A DNA stretch of 64,000 nucleotides from Thiobacillus sp. (GCF_030696885.1 NZ_JAUYRI010000008.1:1-64000); one strand, 5' to 3'; shown: positions 17,478 to 28,557, counted from the stretch's first letter. The notes: a model not told the origin generated them from the letters alone. Made by a program: numbers and translations.

Positions 17478-18323
17478 ATGGACCTCGCCGAACCGCTTTC
17501 CTCGACCTGGCATGCGCGCCTGTCCCTGGGTTTCCAGCGGCGCGAGGCGGGCACCATTCTCGTCCGCCGCGAACACGTGGGCCCGCTGCGCATCCAGAAG
17601 GCGCTCTATCCGGAAGGCGAGGCCGTCTGCCATGCCATCGTGCTGCATCCGCCGTCCGGCATTGCCGGCGGCGACGATCTGGAAATCGACGTGACGGTCG
17701 GACCGGGTGCCCATGCGCTTTTGACCACGCCGGGTGCCGGCAAGTGGTATCGCAGCGCCGGCGCCTGGGCCAGCCAGCGCCTGGGTTTCACGGTGGAAGC
17801 GCAGGGCGTGCTGGAATGGCTGCCGCAGGAAACCATCGTGTTCGACGCGGCGCACGCAAGCCTGCGCAGCACTGTCGACCTCGCCGCCGATGCGCGCTTC
17901 ATCGGCATGGACGTGCTGTGCCTGGGGCGTCGCGCGTCGGGAGAACAATTCACCGCCGGATCCGTGCATCTCGATACCCGGATCCGGCGGGCCGGGCGGC
18001 CCGTCTGGCTGGAACGGGGTCGGCTGGAGGGCGGGGGCGACCTGCTGAACGCGGCGGCCGGGCTGGCCGGATTCAGCGTCAGCGGGACCTTCCTCGCGGT
18101 GGCGCCCGGCATCGAGCCGGGATTGCTTACGACGTGTCGGGACATTCCCGTGCACGAGGCCGGCGCCCGGCATGGGATTACCGCCTTGCCGGACATCCTG
18201 GTGGCACGTTACCTGGGGCATTCGTCGGAGGCGGCGCGCCAGTGGTTGACTGCCGTGTGGCAGACGCTGTGCCCGGCGCTGATCGGACGCAAGGCACACA
18301 CGCCGCGCATCTGGAACACCTGA
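17478..18323 (+). CDS. ureD: urease accessory protein UreD
   Basis: Nickel-insertion chaperone that binds apo-urease with UreF and UreG. It has 281 residues. Family features include the [14 protein letters not shown] and [11 protein letters not shown] segments and a C-terminal [14 protein letters not shown] end. ATG at 17478 was chosen because it fits the family N-terminus ([14 protein letters not shown]); an upstream in-frame ATG at 17442 would overlap urtE. First gene of the urease set, 10 bp ahead of ureA. Confidence 0.92.
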   Translation: MDLAEPLSSTWHARLSLGFQRREAGTILVRREHVGPLRIQKALYPEGEAVCHAIVLHPPSGIAGGDDLEIDVTVGPGAHALLTTPGAGKWYRSAGAWASQRLGFTVEAQGVLEWLPQETIVFDAAHASLRSTVDLAADARFIGMDVLCLGRRASGEQFTAGSVHLDTRIRRAGRPVWLERGRLEGGGDLLNAAAGLAGFSVSGTFLAVAPGIEPGLLTTCRDIPVHEAGARHGITALPDILVARYLGHSSEAARQWLTAVWQTLCPALIGRKAHTPRIWNT

Positions 18324-18333
18324 AAGAATCGAT

Positions 18334-18636
18334 ATGGAACTGACCCCGCGCGAAAAAGACAAGCTGCTCATCTTCACCGCCGCGCTGCTGGCGGAACGCC
18401 GCCGCGCGCGCGGCCTCAAGCTCAACTATCCCGAGGCGGTGGCTTTCATCACCGCCGGCATTCTGGAAGGTGCGCGCGACGGCAAGAGCGTGGCCGAACT
18501 GATGAGCTACGGCACCACACTGCTGCAGCGCGACGAGGTCATGGAGGGCGTGCCCGAGATGATCCCGGATATCCAGGTCGAAGCCACCTTCCCCGACGGC
18601 ACCAAGCTGGTGACCGTCCATCACCCGATCATCTAG
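18334..18636 (+). CDS. ureA: urease subunit gamma
   Basis: A 100-residue structural subunit of the urease trimer. The start [20 protein letters not shown] and the ALISA-region equivalents ([30 protein letters not shown]) are family hallmarks. Full length. It is followed by an unusual 155-bp gap before ureB. Confidence 0.96.
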   Translation: MELTPREKDKLLIFTAALLAERRRARGLKLNYPEAVAFITAGILEGARDGKSVAELMSYGTTLLQRDEVMEGVPEMIPDIQVEATFPDGTKLVTVHHPII

Positions 18637-18642
18637 AAACGT

Positions 18643-18795
18643 ATGAAAAATCTACTGCGCGTGTCGGATCGAGGTTTGTGCGGTGCTCGCTATTCTCATA
18701 TACAACGTCGTACATTCCGGTCACTGCGCTCCGGACACACCTCGCTGCGACCCGCTCGCTACGATTTCTTCACACGTTTTGAGGAGCCAGCATGA
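18643..18795 (+). CDS. possible 50-residue ORF between ureA and ureB
   Basis: An open frame of 50 codons begins 6 bp after ureA and its TGA overlaps the ureB start (ATGA). The product is Arg-rich with no recognised domain. The end of the frame carries GAGGAG, which serves as the ureB ribosome site, so reading it could simply couple ureA and ureB translation. There is no good ribosome site of its own. It may be spurious. Confidence 0.3.
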   Translation: MKNLLRVSDRGLCGARYSHIQRRTFRSLRSGHTSLRPARYDFFTRFEEPA

Positions 18796-19097
18796 TCCCA
18801 GGCGAAATGCAGATCGAACCCGGCGAAATCGAACTCAACGCCGGCCACCCCACGCTTACGCTGGTGGTGGCCAACACCGGCGACCGGCCGGTTCAGGTCG
18901 GCTCTCACTATCACTTCTTCGAGGTCAATGACGCTCTGGCGTTTGACCGGGAAGCGGCGCGCGGCATGCGCCTGGACATCGCCGCCGGCACCGCAGTGCG
19001 TTTCGAGCCGGGCCAGACCCGCACGGTGCAACTGGTGGCCTACGCCGGCGCGCGCAAGGTCTATGGGTTTCAGGGCCGGATCATGGGTTCGCTTTAA
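18792..19097 (+). CDS. ureB: urease subunit beta
   Basis: A 101-residue structural subunit. Signatures are [30 protein letters not shown] and [21 protein letters not shown]. Full length, with ribosome site GAGGAG 6 bp before the ATG. With UreA and UreC it forms the (alpha-beta-gamma)3 enzyme. Confidence 0.96.
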   Translation: MIPGEMQIEPGEIELNAGHPTLTLVVANTGDRPVQVGSHYHFFEVNDALAFDREAARGMRLDIAAGTAVRFEPGQTRTVQLVAYAGARKVYGFQGRIMGSL

Positions 19098-19110
19098 AGG
19101 AGACAACGAG

Positions 19111-19329
19111 ATGAAACAAAAAACCTTCGCCATGCTTCTGTTTATTTTTTCGCCCTTCGCCTACGCGCATCCGGGCGAACATCACGGCAACATGCTGGAT
19201 GCCGTCGTGCATCTGCTGAGCGAACCGGATCATCTGGCGATGACGCTCATTGCCTTGGTGATCGGCATCGGCGGGGCGCGGATCTATCGTCGCCGTGCTG
19301 CGGCCCGCGCTCAGAACACGCACCGCTAA
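19111..19329 (+). CDS. small exported/membrane protein in the ureJ position
   Basis: A 72-residue protein with a signal peptide (cleavage near FAYA), then a His-rich mature start (HPGEHHG), one hydrophobic segment (LAMTLIALVIGIGGARIY) and a basic tail. A strong AAAGGAG ribosome site precedes it. In Bordetella the HupE-like UreJ lies between ureB and ureC; this protein occupies the same slot and shares the signal plus His-rich start idea, but it is far shorter. A role in nickel handling is a guess. It may be a reduced UreJ or an unrelated small protein. Confidence 0.7.
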   Translation: MKQKTFAMLLFIFSPFAYAHPGEHHGNMLDAVVHLLSEPDHLAMTLIALVIGIGGARIYRRRAAARAQNTHR

Positions 19330-19350
19330 CCCGGCCGCAAGGAGATCGTC

Positions 19351-21102
<1,752 letters not shown>

Positions 21103-21104
21103 CT

Positions 21105-21617
21105 ATGATCGTCATCGAACAACGCGCTCCAGCAAATACACCGGCAACCGAACGCCTGGTGCTGCCCTTCGACCTGCGCTGCAAGTGCCGGCTGCGTACA
21201 CAGCTCGCGAGCGGCGAAGAAGCCGGCCTGTTCCTGGAACGCGGCAGCGTACTGCGCGCCGGCGATCGCCTGCTTGCCAACGACGGCCGCATCGTCGAGG
21301 TGGCGGCCGCGCCCGAGGCGGTGATGGAGGTGCGCAGCGACGACGCCCTGCTGCTGGCGCGCGCCGCCTATCACCTGGGCAACCGCCACGTGGCGGTGGA
21401 ACTGCAGCCGGGGCTGGTGCGCTTTGCGCGCGACCCTGTGCTGGGCGAGATGGTGCGCGGGCTGGGGCTGGCGGTTGTCGAAAACGAAGCGCCCTTCGAC
21501 CCCGAGAGCGGCGCCTATGGCGGCCACGGCGGCCATGCCCATCCACACGGCCACAGCGCCGACGGCGAAGGGCGCGGCCCGCGCATCCACGACATGCTGT
21601 TGCGGGGCGGCCGATGA
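21105..21617 (+). CDS. ureE: urease nickel metallochaperone UreE
   Basis: A 170-residue protein with a peptide-binding N-terminal domain, a metal-binding C-terminal domain (GNRHVAVEL, containing the conserved His) and a His-rich tail (GGHGGHAHPHGH) suited to binding nickel. The ATG lies 2 bp after the ureC stop. The end overlaps ureF by 4 bp. Delivers nickel to the UreDFG-apourease complex. Confidence 0.92.
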   Translation: MIVIEQRAPANTPATERLVLPFDLRCKCRLRTQLASGEEAGLFLERGSVLRAGDRLLANDGRIVEVAAAPEAVMEVRSDDALLLARAAYHLGNRHVAVELQPGLVRFARDPVLGEMVRGLGLAVVENEAPFDPESGAYGGHGGHAHPHGHSADGEGRGPRIHDMLLRGGR

Positions 21618-22282
21618 ACCCGGCCCTGATCCGGTTGCTGCAACTGACCAGCCCGGCCTTGCCGGTCGGCGCCTACTCCTATTCGCAGGGTCTGGAATGG
21701 GTGGTGGAAACCGGCGCGGTGAAGAACGAGGCGACCGCGCTGGCCTGGATCGGCGACTGCCTGGAATTCGGCATTGCACGTTTCGAAGCGGTGTATCTGG
21801 CCCACATGCTGGCCGCCTGGACGCAGGACGACGCGGCCCGGCTCGCGCAACTGGATGACGAATTCACGGCCAGCCGCGAGACCGCCGAACTGCGCGCCGA
21901 GACGGCACAAATGGGGTATTCGCTGGCCCGCCTGCTCACCGATCTGGGCGGCTTTCCGGCCGCATCGCTGGCGGCATTCAAGCAGCCGAGTTTTCCGCTG
22001 GCCTGGAGCTGCGCGGCCGCGGCCTGGCGCATTCCCGCGCAGGATGCCGTCGCCGGCTATCTGTGGGCCTGGGCGGAGAACCAGGTGATGGCAGCAGTGA
22101 AGGCCATCCCGCTCGGACAAACCGCCGGCCAGCGCATGCTGCTGGTCCTGGGGCAGCGCATCCCGGCGCTGGCGGACGCCGCCGCAGCGGCCGACCTCGA
22201 AACCACCTGCAACTACTTGCCAGCTTTTGCCATTGCATCAAGCTGTCACGAAACCCAATACACGAGATTGTTCAGATCATGA
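21614..22282 (+). CDS. ureF: urease accessory protein UreF
   Basis: A 222-residue all-helical chaperone that links UreD to UreG. Family markers are [21 protein letters not shown] near the N-terminus, [10 protein letters not shown] and the C-terminal [14 protein letters not shown]. It overlaps ureE and ureG by 4 bp each, indicating coupled translation. Confidence 0.93.
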   Translation: MNPALIRLLQLTSPALPVGAYSYSQGLEWVVETGAVKNEATALAWIGDCLEFGIARFEAVYLAHMLAAWTQDDAARLAQLDDEFTASRETAELRAETAQMGYSLARLLTDLGGFPAASLAAFKQPSFPLAWSCAAAAWRIPAQDAVAGYLWAWAENQVMAAVKAIPLGQTAGQRMLLVLGQRIPALADAAAAADLETTCNYLPAFAIASSCHETQYTRLFRS

Positions 22283-22893
22283 CCCACCGCTCGCAACCGC
22301 TGCGTGTCGGCATCGGCGGCCCCGTCGGCTCCGGCAAGACCGCGCTGACCCTGGCCCTGTGCAAGGCGCTGCGCGAGCGCTACAACATCGCCGTCGTCAC
22401 CAACGACATCTACACGGAGGAGGACGCGCAGTTCCTGGTGAATAACGAGGCCTTGGCCCCCGAGCGCATCATCGGCGTGGAAACCGGCGGCTGCCCGCAC
22501 ACCGCTATCCGCGAGGACGCCAGCATCAACCTGGAAGCGGTGGACCGGCTCAACAAGCGCTTCCCCGGCCTCGACGTGATCTTCGTCGAAAGCGGCGGCG
22601 ACAACCTGGCCGCCACCTTCAGCCCCGAATTGTCCGACCTGACGATTTACGTCATCGACGTGGCTGCCGGCGAAAAGATACCGCGCAAGGGCGGCCCCGG
22701 CATCACCAAGTCCGATCTGCTGGTCATCAACAAGATCGATCTGGCGCCCATGGTCGGCGCTTCGCTGGACGTGATGGACCGCGACACCAAGAAAATGCGT
22801 GGCGAACGACCGTTTGTCTTCTCGAACCTCAAGACCGGGCAAGGCCTGGCGGACATCATCGCGTTTGTCGAGCGGGAGGGCATGCTGGGCTAG
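22279..22893 (+). CDS. ureG: urease accessory GTPase UreG
   Basis: SIMIBI-class GTPase whose hydrolysis drives nickel insertion. 204 residues with P-loop [10 protein letters not shown], the metal-binding CPH motif in [15 protein letters not shown], switch region [15 protein letters not shown] and NKID. Full length. Last gene of the urease operon. Confidence 0.95.
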   Translation: MTHRSQPLRVGIGGPVGSGKTALTLALCKALRERYNIAVVTNDIYTEEDAQFLVNNEALAPERIIGVETGGCPHTAIREDASINLEAVDRLNKRFPGLDVIFVESGGDNLAATFSPELSDLTIYVIDVAAGEKIPRKGGPGITKSDLLVINKIDLAPMVGASLDVMDRDTKKMRGERPFVFSNLKTGQGLADIIAFVEREGMLG

Positions 22894-22993
22894 CGCTTCC
22901 GTTCCGGGAGCAATCGCGTCAAAAGAGAAGCAAGAAACTCGGAATAACCTGCGCACCGACCGCGCGCTGGATTTTTTAACGCGCCTGACCGTC

Positions 22994-23485
22994 TCAGCGT
23001 GGCGCCTGCCAGCAGTTGTTGCTGATCTGCCAGCTCATCGAGAGTTGCTCGCTGGTCGGGTGCAGCACGTATTTGACCCCCATGTAATCCGCACCCTTGC
23101 GCCAGAACATGGCCAGCAGGTTTTTTTCGCCGTTGGCGACGACGCTGGAATAGGGGATGACCTTGAGCGGGTTGCCGTAGAGGTTGGCGTAGTTCGACGC
23201 GATGATGACGAAGTGGCGGAAGGCGGGCGTGACTTCCTGCTCGAACGCCACCAGCCTGTCACTACAGAAGGTGAACAGGAAGCGACGGCCAGCCGGGTTG
23301 GCGGGATAGTCGTAGGCAAACAGGCCGTCGCTGCCGATCGTCAGGGTGCGGTCGAATTTCCAGGTCTTGAGCGCGGCCTCGACTTCCGCACGCGACATGC
23401 CGTTCCTGAATTCACCGACGTCCCAAGCGTGGGATGGCAGCGCAAGAAGTAATCCGGCGAGCAGGGCGCAGAGGCGGGCGTTCAT
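22994..23485 (-). CDS. exported protein of unknown function
   Basis: A 163-residue protein with a signal peptide cleaved near PSHA-WD. The mature part (DVGEFRNGMSRAEVEAALKTW) resembles the small 'SmpA/OmlA-like' starts in which GMSRAEVEAAL introduces a compact domain, but the rest gives no clear family. It contains paired Cys (FTFCSDR, NNCWQ) that could form a disulfide. It lies convergent to ureG and just downstream of a second exported protein gene on the same strand. Confidence 0.65.
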   Translation of the reverse strand: MNARLCALLAGLLLALPSHAWDVGEFRNGMSRAEVEAALKTWKFDRTLTIGSDGLFAYDYPANPAGRRFLFTFCSDRLVAFEQEVTPAFRHFVIIASNYANLYGNPLKVIPYSSVVANGEKNLLAMFWRKGADYMGVKYVLHPTSEQLSMSWQISNNCWQAPR

Positions 23486-23501
23486 CGGTGCGTTGCGGTG
23501 G

Positions 23502-24248
23502 CTATCGGCCGCTGACGGCGCCGAATACTTTTCTCAGCAGATCGCTGCCGGCCTGCATCGGGTTGGCGCGGAGTGCGGCTTCCTTCTCGCCAATCACGGT
23601 GTAGAGCCGGTCGAGCGCCTGCTGGGTGACGTACTGCTCGACACTGGCCTGTTGCTTGTCGATCAGGTTGAATTGCGCGGCCATGCCGGCGTACTGGTTG
23701 TACTGCTGCGCGAGACCGACCTGGTCGGTGGTTGCCTTGACGATGGGGCCGAAGCGTTCGGTGAGGGTGGCTTCGGTTTTATTGCGGAAGAACGCGGTGG
23801 CCGAGGTCTGGCCGCCGGTGAGGATGCCCCGGGCATCTTCCAGCGTCATCGCGCGCACCGCATCGACCAGCAGGGTCCGGGCTTCCGGAACCGCCGCCTC
23901 GGCGGCGCGGTTCATCGACAGCACCAGGTCGTCGGCCTGCTTGCCCATGCCGAACATGCGCATGGCTTTCTCGGCTTTCTGCAGGCTGGACGGCAGCGGG
24001 ATTTTGAGCGCGGCATTGCCGAAGAAACCGTCCTTCTGCCCGAGCTGGGCGACGGCCGCGTCGGCACCGCGGGCGAGCGCCTCTTTCAGGCCGGCGTTGA
24101 TGTCGGCGTTGGACAGCGCGTCGACGCCACTGGCGGCAGGCTGTTCGGCCGGCTTGCCGAGCACGCCCCGCAGCATTTCGTTCCAGTCGATTGCGTGGGC
24201 GGGCAGGGCCAGGGTCAGCCCCGCGGCCAGAATGAGCCAGTGCTTCAT
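23502..24248 (-). CDS. DUF4197 family exported protein
   Basis: A 248-residue protein of unknown function. A signal peptide (MKHWLILAAGLTLALPAHA) is followed by the helical DUF4197 domain with ALSNADINAGLKEALARGADAAVAQLG, IPLPSSLQKAEKAMRMFGMG and YTVIGEKEAALRANP. The ATG at 24248 was chosen because it begins the signal; the open frame extends further upstream into the phoH region. Probably periplasmic. Possibly co-transcribed with the phoH-like gene 22 bp upstream. Confidence 0.82.
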   Translation of the reverse strand: MKHWLILAAGLTLALPAHAIDWNEMLRGVLGKPAEQPAASGVDALSNADINAGLKEALARGADAAVAQLGQKDGFFGNAALKIPLPSSLQKAEKAMRMFGMGKQADDLVLSMNRAAEAAVPEARTLLVDAVRAMTLEDARGILTGGQTSATAFFRNKTEATLTERFGPIVKATTDQVGLAQQYNQYAGMAAQFNLIDKQQASVEQYVTQQALDRLYTVIGEKEAALRANPMQAGSDLLRKVFGAVSGR

Positions 24249-24270
24249 CGCGCGTCTCCTTGGATGAGGG

Positions 24271-25668
24271 TCACAGCACTTCTGCAGCATAGTCTGCCAG
24301 GCGCGAACGTTCGCCGCGCTGCAGCGTGACGTGGCCATTGTGCGGCCAGCCCTTGAAATGGTCGACCACGTAGGTGAGGCCGGAGCTGCCCTCGGTCAGG
24401 TAGGGCGTGTCGATCTGCGAGATGTTGCCGAGGCAGACCACCTTGGTGCCGGGGCCAGCGCGGGTGATCAGCGTCTTCATCTGTTTGGGCGTCAGGTTCT
24501 GCGCCTCGTCGATGATCAGGAACTTGTTGAGGAAGGTGCGGCCGCGCATGAAATTGAGCGACTTCACCTTGATGCGCGAACGGATCAGGTCCTGCGTCGC
24601 TGCGCGGCCCCAGTCGCCGGCTTCGTCGTCGCTCTTGTTCAGCACGTCGAGGTTGTCTTCCAGTGCGCCCATCCACGGCGTCATCTTCTCTTCTTCAGTG
24701 CCGGGCAGAAAGCCGATGTCCTCGCCCACCGGCACGGTGACGCGGGTCATGATGATTTCGGTGTAGAGCTTCTTGTCGAGCACCTGCGCCAGCGCGGCGG
24801 CCAGCGTGAGCAGCGTCTTGCCGGTGCCGGCCTGGCCGAGCAGGGTGACGAAGTCAATTTCGGGGTCCATCAGCACGTTCAGCGCAAAGTTCTGCTCGCG
24901 GTTGCGCGCGGTGATGCCCCAGACGTTGTTCTTGTGGTGCGTGTAATCGCGCACCGTGACCAGCTCCGTCTGCTTGCCTTCGACCAGCACCACCTTGGCG
25001 TACAGCGGGTTGGGACCTTCCTGGAAAACGAACTCGTTGGGCAGCATGCTCGCCACCAGCGGCCCCTTGATGCGGTAGTGGGTGTGGCCGTTGGCCTGCC
25101 ACGATTCCATGCCCTTGCCGTGGCTGTCCCAGAAATCCGGCGGCAGTTCGCGCACGCCGGCGTACAGCAGGTCGGTGTCTTCCAGCACCTTGTCGTTGAA
25201 GTAGTCCTCGGCCGGCAGGCCCAGCGCGCGCGCCTTGATCCGCATGTTGATGTCTTTCGACACCAGGATGACCTGACGCTTGGGATGGTGGCGCGACAGG
25301 AACAGCACCACGCCGAGGATCTGGTTGTCCACCTTGGAGGTCGGCAGGCTCATCGGGATGTCGCCCGTAATCGCCTGCGTCTGCAAAAACAGCTTGCCGG
25401 TGGCGGCGTTGTGGCTGTGCTTGGCAAGCGGCACACCGTCCTCGATCGAATCGAGCGTGCTGACGATCTCGTCGATGAAGCGGCTGGCCTGGCGCGCGTT
25501 ACGCGAGACTTCGGTCATGCCCTTCTTGTGCATGTCGAGTTCTTCCAGCGTGGCGATCGGCACGTAGATGTCGTGCTCTTCGAAGCGGTACAGGCTGGTG
25601 GGATCGTGCATCAGCACATTGGTGTCCAGAACGAACAGCTTGGTCTGCGCGGCGGTTTTTCTCGGCAT
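24271..25668 (-). CDS. PIN domain - PhoH family ATPase (PhoH2 type)
   Basis: A 465-residue cytosolic protein. The N-terminal PIN ribonuclease domain has acidic motif KLFVLDTNVLMHD and VSKDINMRIKA. The C-terminal PhoH P-loop domain has GQAGTGKTLLTLAAA, DEAQNLTPKQMKTLITRAG and CLGNISQIDTPYL. In characterised PhoH2 proteins this fusion acts as an RNA helicase/nuclease. No antitoxin-like partner gene is visible just upstream, so it is probably a stand-alone version. Confidence 0.9.
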   Translation of the reverse strand: MPRKTAAQTKLFVLDTNVLMHDPTSLYRFEEHDIYVPIATLEELDMHKKGMTEVSRNARQASRFIDEIVSTLDSIEDGVPLAKHSHNAATGKLFLQTQAITGDIPMSLPTSKVDNQILGVVLFLSRHHPKRQVILVSKDINMRIKARALGLPAEDYFNDKVLEDTDLLYAGVRELPPDFWDSHGKGMESWQANGHTHYRIKGPLVASMLPNEFVFQEGPNPLYAKVVLVEGKQTELVTVRDYTHHKNNVWGITARNREQNFALNVLMDPEIDFVTLLGQAGTGKTLLTLAAALAQVLDKKLYTEIIMTRVTVPVGEDIGFLPGTEEEKMTPWMGALEDNLDVLNKSDDEAGDWGRAATQDLIRSRIKVKSLNFMRGRTFLNKFLIIDEAQNLTPKQMKTLITRAGPGTKVVCLGNISQIDTPYLTEGSSGLTYVVDHFKGWPHNGHVTLQRGERSRLADYAAEVL

Positions 25669-25831
25669 GGCGTGTCGGCGTTGAGGGATGGGAATGTATT
25701 CATCCTACCTCAAGCGGACGGCGGCTTGTCCAGCGAAAAAAGTAAAGCCGCAACCAGCGAGCCCGGGTGGATCAGGGAGGCGGATTTCCCACTAGAATGC
25801 TCGATTCGGAACCCGTGATTCGGAGTCCTTG

Positions 25832-26215
25832 ATGCGTCGTCGGCTGGCGTGGCTGTGTCTGGTCTGGATGTGGGCGCTGCCGCTTCATGCGCAGGTCGCC
25901 GCGCACATCCTGCTGCAGGATTCGCCGCTGGCCGGGTTTCAGTACCACGCCGGCAAGGCGCTGTGGCCGCAGATGCGGGTGGGCGATGCGCTCACCCTGG
26001 TGCGCGAGCCGGACAATGCGCACGATGCCCGTGCCGTTCGGGTGGAATGGCAGGGCCGCAAGATCGGCTATGTGCCGCGCCGCGAGAATGCGGATGTCGC
26101 GCGCCTGATGGATGGCGGACAGCAGCTGGCGGCCCGGATCACCCGGCTGGCCGAAGTGCGTGATCCCTGGTCGCGCGTGCGCTTCGAGATCCTGATTCCG
26201 CTGCGACCTGACTGA
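25832..26215 (+). CDS. HIRAN-domain protein with signal peptide
   Basis: A 127-residue protein. A hydrophobic leader (about 1-20, ending LPLHAQ) is followed by a HIRAN-type domain: SPLAGFQYHAGKALWPQMRVGD, LVREPDNAHDARAVRVEWQG and KIGYVPRRENADVARLMDGG. HIRAN domains usually bind DNA ends in helicase/repair proteins, so a secreted copy is unusual. ATG at 25832 is preferred to TTG at 25829. Its neighbour 12 bp downstream is an exported sugar-dehydrogenase-like protein. Confidence 0.78.
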   Translation: MRRRLAWLCLVWMWALPLHAQVAAHILLQDSPLAGFQYHAGKALWPQMRVGDALTLVREPDNAHDARAVRVEWQGRKIGYVPRRENADVARLMDGGQQLAARITRLAEVRDPWSRVRFEILIPLRPD

Positions 26216-26227
26216 AAGGAGCTTCCC

Positions 26228-27361
26228 ATGCTGCAATGGAACATGGAGCGATGGAACCTGCTGCGATGGAACATGGTGCGACGGATCGCTTTTTTCCTGC
26301 TGACATTCGGCTGGCAGGTCCCGGCGCAGGCGGACACGCTGCCGCTGGCGCAACTGAAGCTGCCTCCTGGCTTCGAAATCGAGCTGTTCGCCCGCGTCGA
26401 CAACGCGCGACAGATGGCGCTCGGCAAGAACACGCTTTTCGTCGGCAGCCGCCGCGCTGGCAAGGTCTATGCGATTCCGCTACAGGGAAACCGCACACCG
26501 GTGGTGATCGCCGAGGGCCTCAACATGCCGGTAGGCGTGGCTTTTCGCGACGGCGACCTGTACGTGTCGGCGGTCAGCCGGGTGCTGCGCTTCGCCAATA
26601 TCGAAGCGCGCCTGAACACACCGCCGCGGCCCGAAACGGTGAGCGCGGCGTGGCCGACCGAGACGCATCACGGCTGGAAGTTCATCGCCTTCGGCCCCGA
26701 CGGCAAGCTCTACGTACCGGTGGGCGCACCGTGCAACATCTGCGACGCCGGCGTAGACCGCTACGCGACCATCACCCGGCTCGACGTGGACAGCGGCAAG
26801 CTCGAGGTGGTGGCGCGCGGCGTGCGCAACACTGTGGGCTTCGACTGGCATCCGCAGAGCGGCGAACTGTGGTTCACCGACAATGGGCGCGACATGATGG
26901 GCGACGACGTGCCGCCGGACGAGTTGAACCGGCTGGCAAAGCCCGGCCAGCACTTCGGCTACCCGCATTGCCACGGTCGCGCAATCGCCGACCCCGAATT
27001 CGGTCGCGGCCGGCGCTGTGCCGACTTCGTGCCGCCGGTGCAGGAACTCGGCGCCCACGTGGCGGCGCTCGGCATGCGCTTCTATACCGGCAAGGCCTTC
27101 CCCGCGCAGTATCGCAACGCCGTCTTCATTGCCGAACACGGCTCGTGGAACCGCAGCAGCAAGGTCGGCTACCGCGTCAGCGTGGTGCGCATCGAGAAGG
27201 ATCGCGCGGTGAGCTATGAGCCCTTCGTCAGCGGCTGGATGCATGATGAGGACGCCTGGGGCCGCCCGGCCGACGTATTGGTGATGCCCGACGGCAGCCT
27301 CTTGATCTCCGACGACCATGCCGGCGCGATCTACCGCGTTGTCTACCGCGGCCGTTCCTGA
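26228..27361 (+). CDS. PQQ-dependent sugar (sorbosone-type) dehydrogenase-like protein
   Basis: A periplasmic six-bladed beta-propeller of up to 377 residues, family of soluble glucose/sorbosone dehydrogenases. Motifs are LPPGFEIELFARVDNARQMA, MPVGVAFRDGDLYVS, HHGWKFIAFGPDGKLYVPVGAPCN, FTDNGRDMMGDDVPPDELN and EHGSWNRSSKVGYRV. Substrate and cofactor cannot be proved from sequence. The first 45 bases hold three tandem 15-nt repeats, each beginning ATGGAAC. The best signal peptide starts at the later ATG 26273 (MVRRIAFFLL), so the true start may be there. Confidence 0.8.
   Translation: MLQWNMERWNLLRWNMVRRIAFFLLTFGWQVPAQADTLPLAQLKLPPGFEIELFARVDNARQMALGKNTLFVGSRRAGKVYAIPLQGNRTPVVIAEGLNMPVGVAFRDGDLYVSAVSRVLRFANIEARLNTPPRPETVSAAWPTETHHGWKFIAFGPDGKLYVPVGAPCNICDAGVDRYATITRLDVDSGKLEVVARGVRNTVGFDWHPQSGELWFTDNGRDMMGDDVPPDELNRLAKPGQHFGYPHCHGRAIADPEFGRGRRCADFVPPVQELGAHVAALGMRFYTGKAFPAQYRNAVFIAEHGSWNRSSKVGYRVSVVRIEKDRAVSYEPFVSGWMHDEDAWGRPADVLVMPDGSLLISDDHAGAIYRVVYRGRS
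26236..26280 (+). repeat. three tandem 15-nt repeats at the dehydrogenase start
   Basis: ATGGAACATGGAGCG, ATGGAACCTGCTGCG and ATGGAACATGGTGCG run head to tail. They supply several alternative ATG codons and encode a WNMER/WNLLR/WNMVR pattern. Confidence 0.7.
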
Positions 27362-27400
27362 ACGCCGGGCGGGCGGCGGCGGCCTGCTAAAATTGCGCCG

Positions 27401-28090
27401 ATGAAATTGCTTGTTCTCGATACCTCCACCGAATGGTGCTCGGCCGCGCTGTGGCTCGACGGCCGCATCCAGGCGCGGCGGGTGCTGGCCGAACAGCGGC
27501 ACAGTTCGCTGCTGCTGCCGATGGTGGACGATCTGCTGCGCGAATCGGGCCTCGGTTTGCGCCAGCTCGACGGCATCGGCTACGGTGCCGGCCCCGGCTC
27601 GTTCACCGGCCTCAGGATTGCCTGCGCGGTGACGCAGGGCCTGGCGTTCGGCGCCGACCTGCCGGTGGTCGGCGTCTCCACGCTGGAATCGATCGCCGAA
27701 CAGGCGCAGGCGGACAAGGTACTGACCGTGCTCGACGCGCGCATGGCCGAGGTCTACTGGGCAGCCTACGAGCGTGACGCGGCCGGCTGGCGCGCAGTGA
27801 CCGAACCGCAGCTGGCGCTGCCCGAATCGGTGGCGGTGCCGCCCGGCGAGAGCTGGGTCGGCGCCGGCAACGGCTTTGCCGCGCTGGGCGCGGTGCTGCG
27901 GCCGCGCCTGGAAGCGGATCTGGTGCGGATCGATGCCACGCTGATGCCCGACGCTGCGGCGATGGCGCCGCTCGCCGCCGGTGCCTTCGAGCGCGGCGAG
28001 GGCATGGACGCCGCGCTGGCCGCGCCGATTTACCTGCGCGACAAGGTGGCGCTGACGGTGGACGAGCGGCGCGCGAGGCAGCCGGCGTGA
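27401..28090 (+). CDS. tsaB: tRNA threonylcarbamoyladenosine biosynthesis protein TsaB
   Basis: Partner of TsaD in making t6A at position 37 of ANN-decoding tRNAs. 229 residues of the ASKHA-like fold with LVLDTSTEWCSAAL, the YGAGPGSFTGLRIA signature and VLTVLDARMAEVYWA. The end overlaps rimI by 4 bp, a common tsaB-rimI arrangement. Confidence 0.93.
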   Translation: MKLLVLDTSTEWCSAALWLDGRIQARRVLAEQRHSSLLLPMVDDLLRESGLGLRQLDGIGYGAGPGSFTGLRIACAVTQGLAFGADLPVVGVSTLESIAEQAQADKVLTVLDARMAEVYWAAYERDAAGWRAVTEPQLALPESVAVPPGESWVGAGNGFAALGAVLRPRLEADLVRIDATLMPDAAAMAPLAAGAFERGEGMDAALAAPIYLRDKVALTVDERRARQPA

Positions 28091-28557
28091 GCGCGGTCCA
28101 CACGGCGGTTGCGCATCGGATGCGCCCGATGGCCGAGGCCGACCTGCCGCATATCCACCGGATCGAACTGGACAGCTACGACTACCCCTGGACGCCGGGC
28201 CATTTTGCCGATTCGCTGACGGCCGGCTACAGCATGTGGGTGAGCGAGGCGGGCGGCGAACTGACGGGCTATTACGCGATGATGGCGGCGGCCGGTGAGG
28301 CGCACCTGCTCAACCTCGCCATCGCGCCGGCCTGGCGCGGTCACGGCCATGGCCGTCGTCTGCTCGCCCATTGCCTGGCGGGCGCCTGCGACCACAAGGC
28401 GAGCGTGCTCTTTCTCGAGGTGCGCACCTCCAATACCGCCGCGATCGGGCTTTACCACAGCAGCGGATTCGTCGACCTGGCGGTGCGGCGCGGCTACTAC
28501 CCGGCGCGCGACGGCCGCGAGGATGCACTCATCATGCGAAAAGACTTGTCATGCTGA
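28087..28557 (+). CDS. rimI: ribosomal protein S18-alanine N-acetyltransferase
   Basis: GNAT-fold acetyltransferase, 156 residues. It has [16 protein letters not shown], the acetyl-CoA loop in [37 protein letters not shown] and a final DALIMRKDL. It acetylates the N-terminus of S18 in model bacteria. GTG start (28087) coupled to tsaB; overlaps the next gene by 7 bp. Confidence 0.91.
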   Translation: MSAVHTAVAHRMRPMAEADLPHIHRIELDSYDYPWTPGHFADSLTAGYSMWVSEAGGELTGYYAMMAAAGEAHLLNLAIAPAWRGHGHGRRLLAHCLAGACDHKASVLFLEVRTSNTAAIGLYHSSGFVDLAVRRGYYPARDGREDALIMRKDLSC

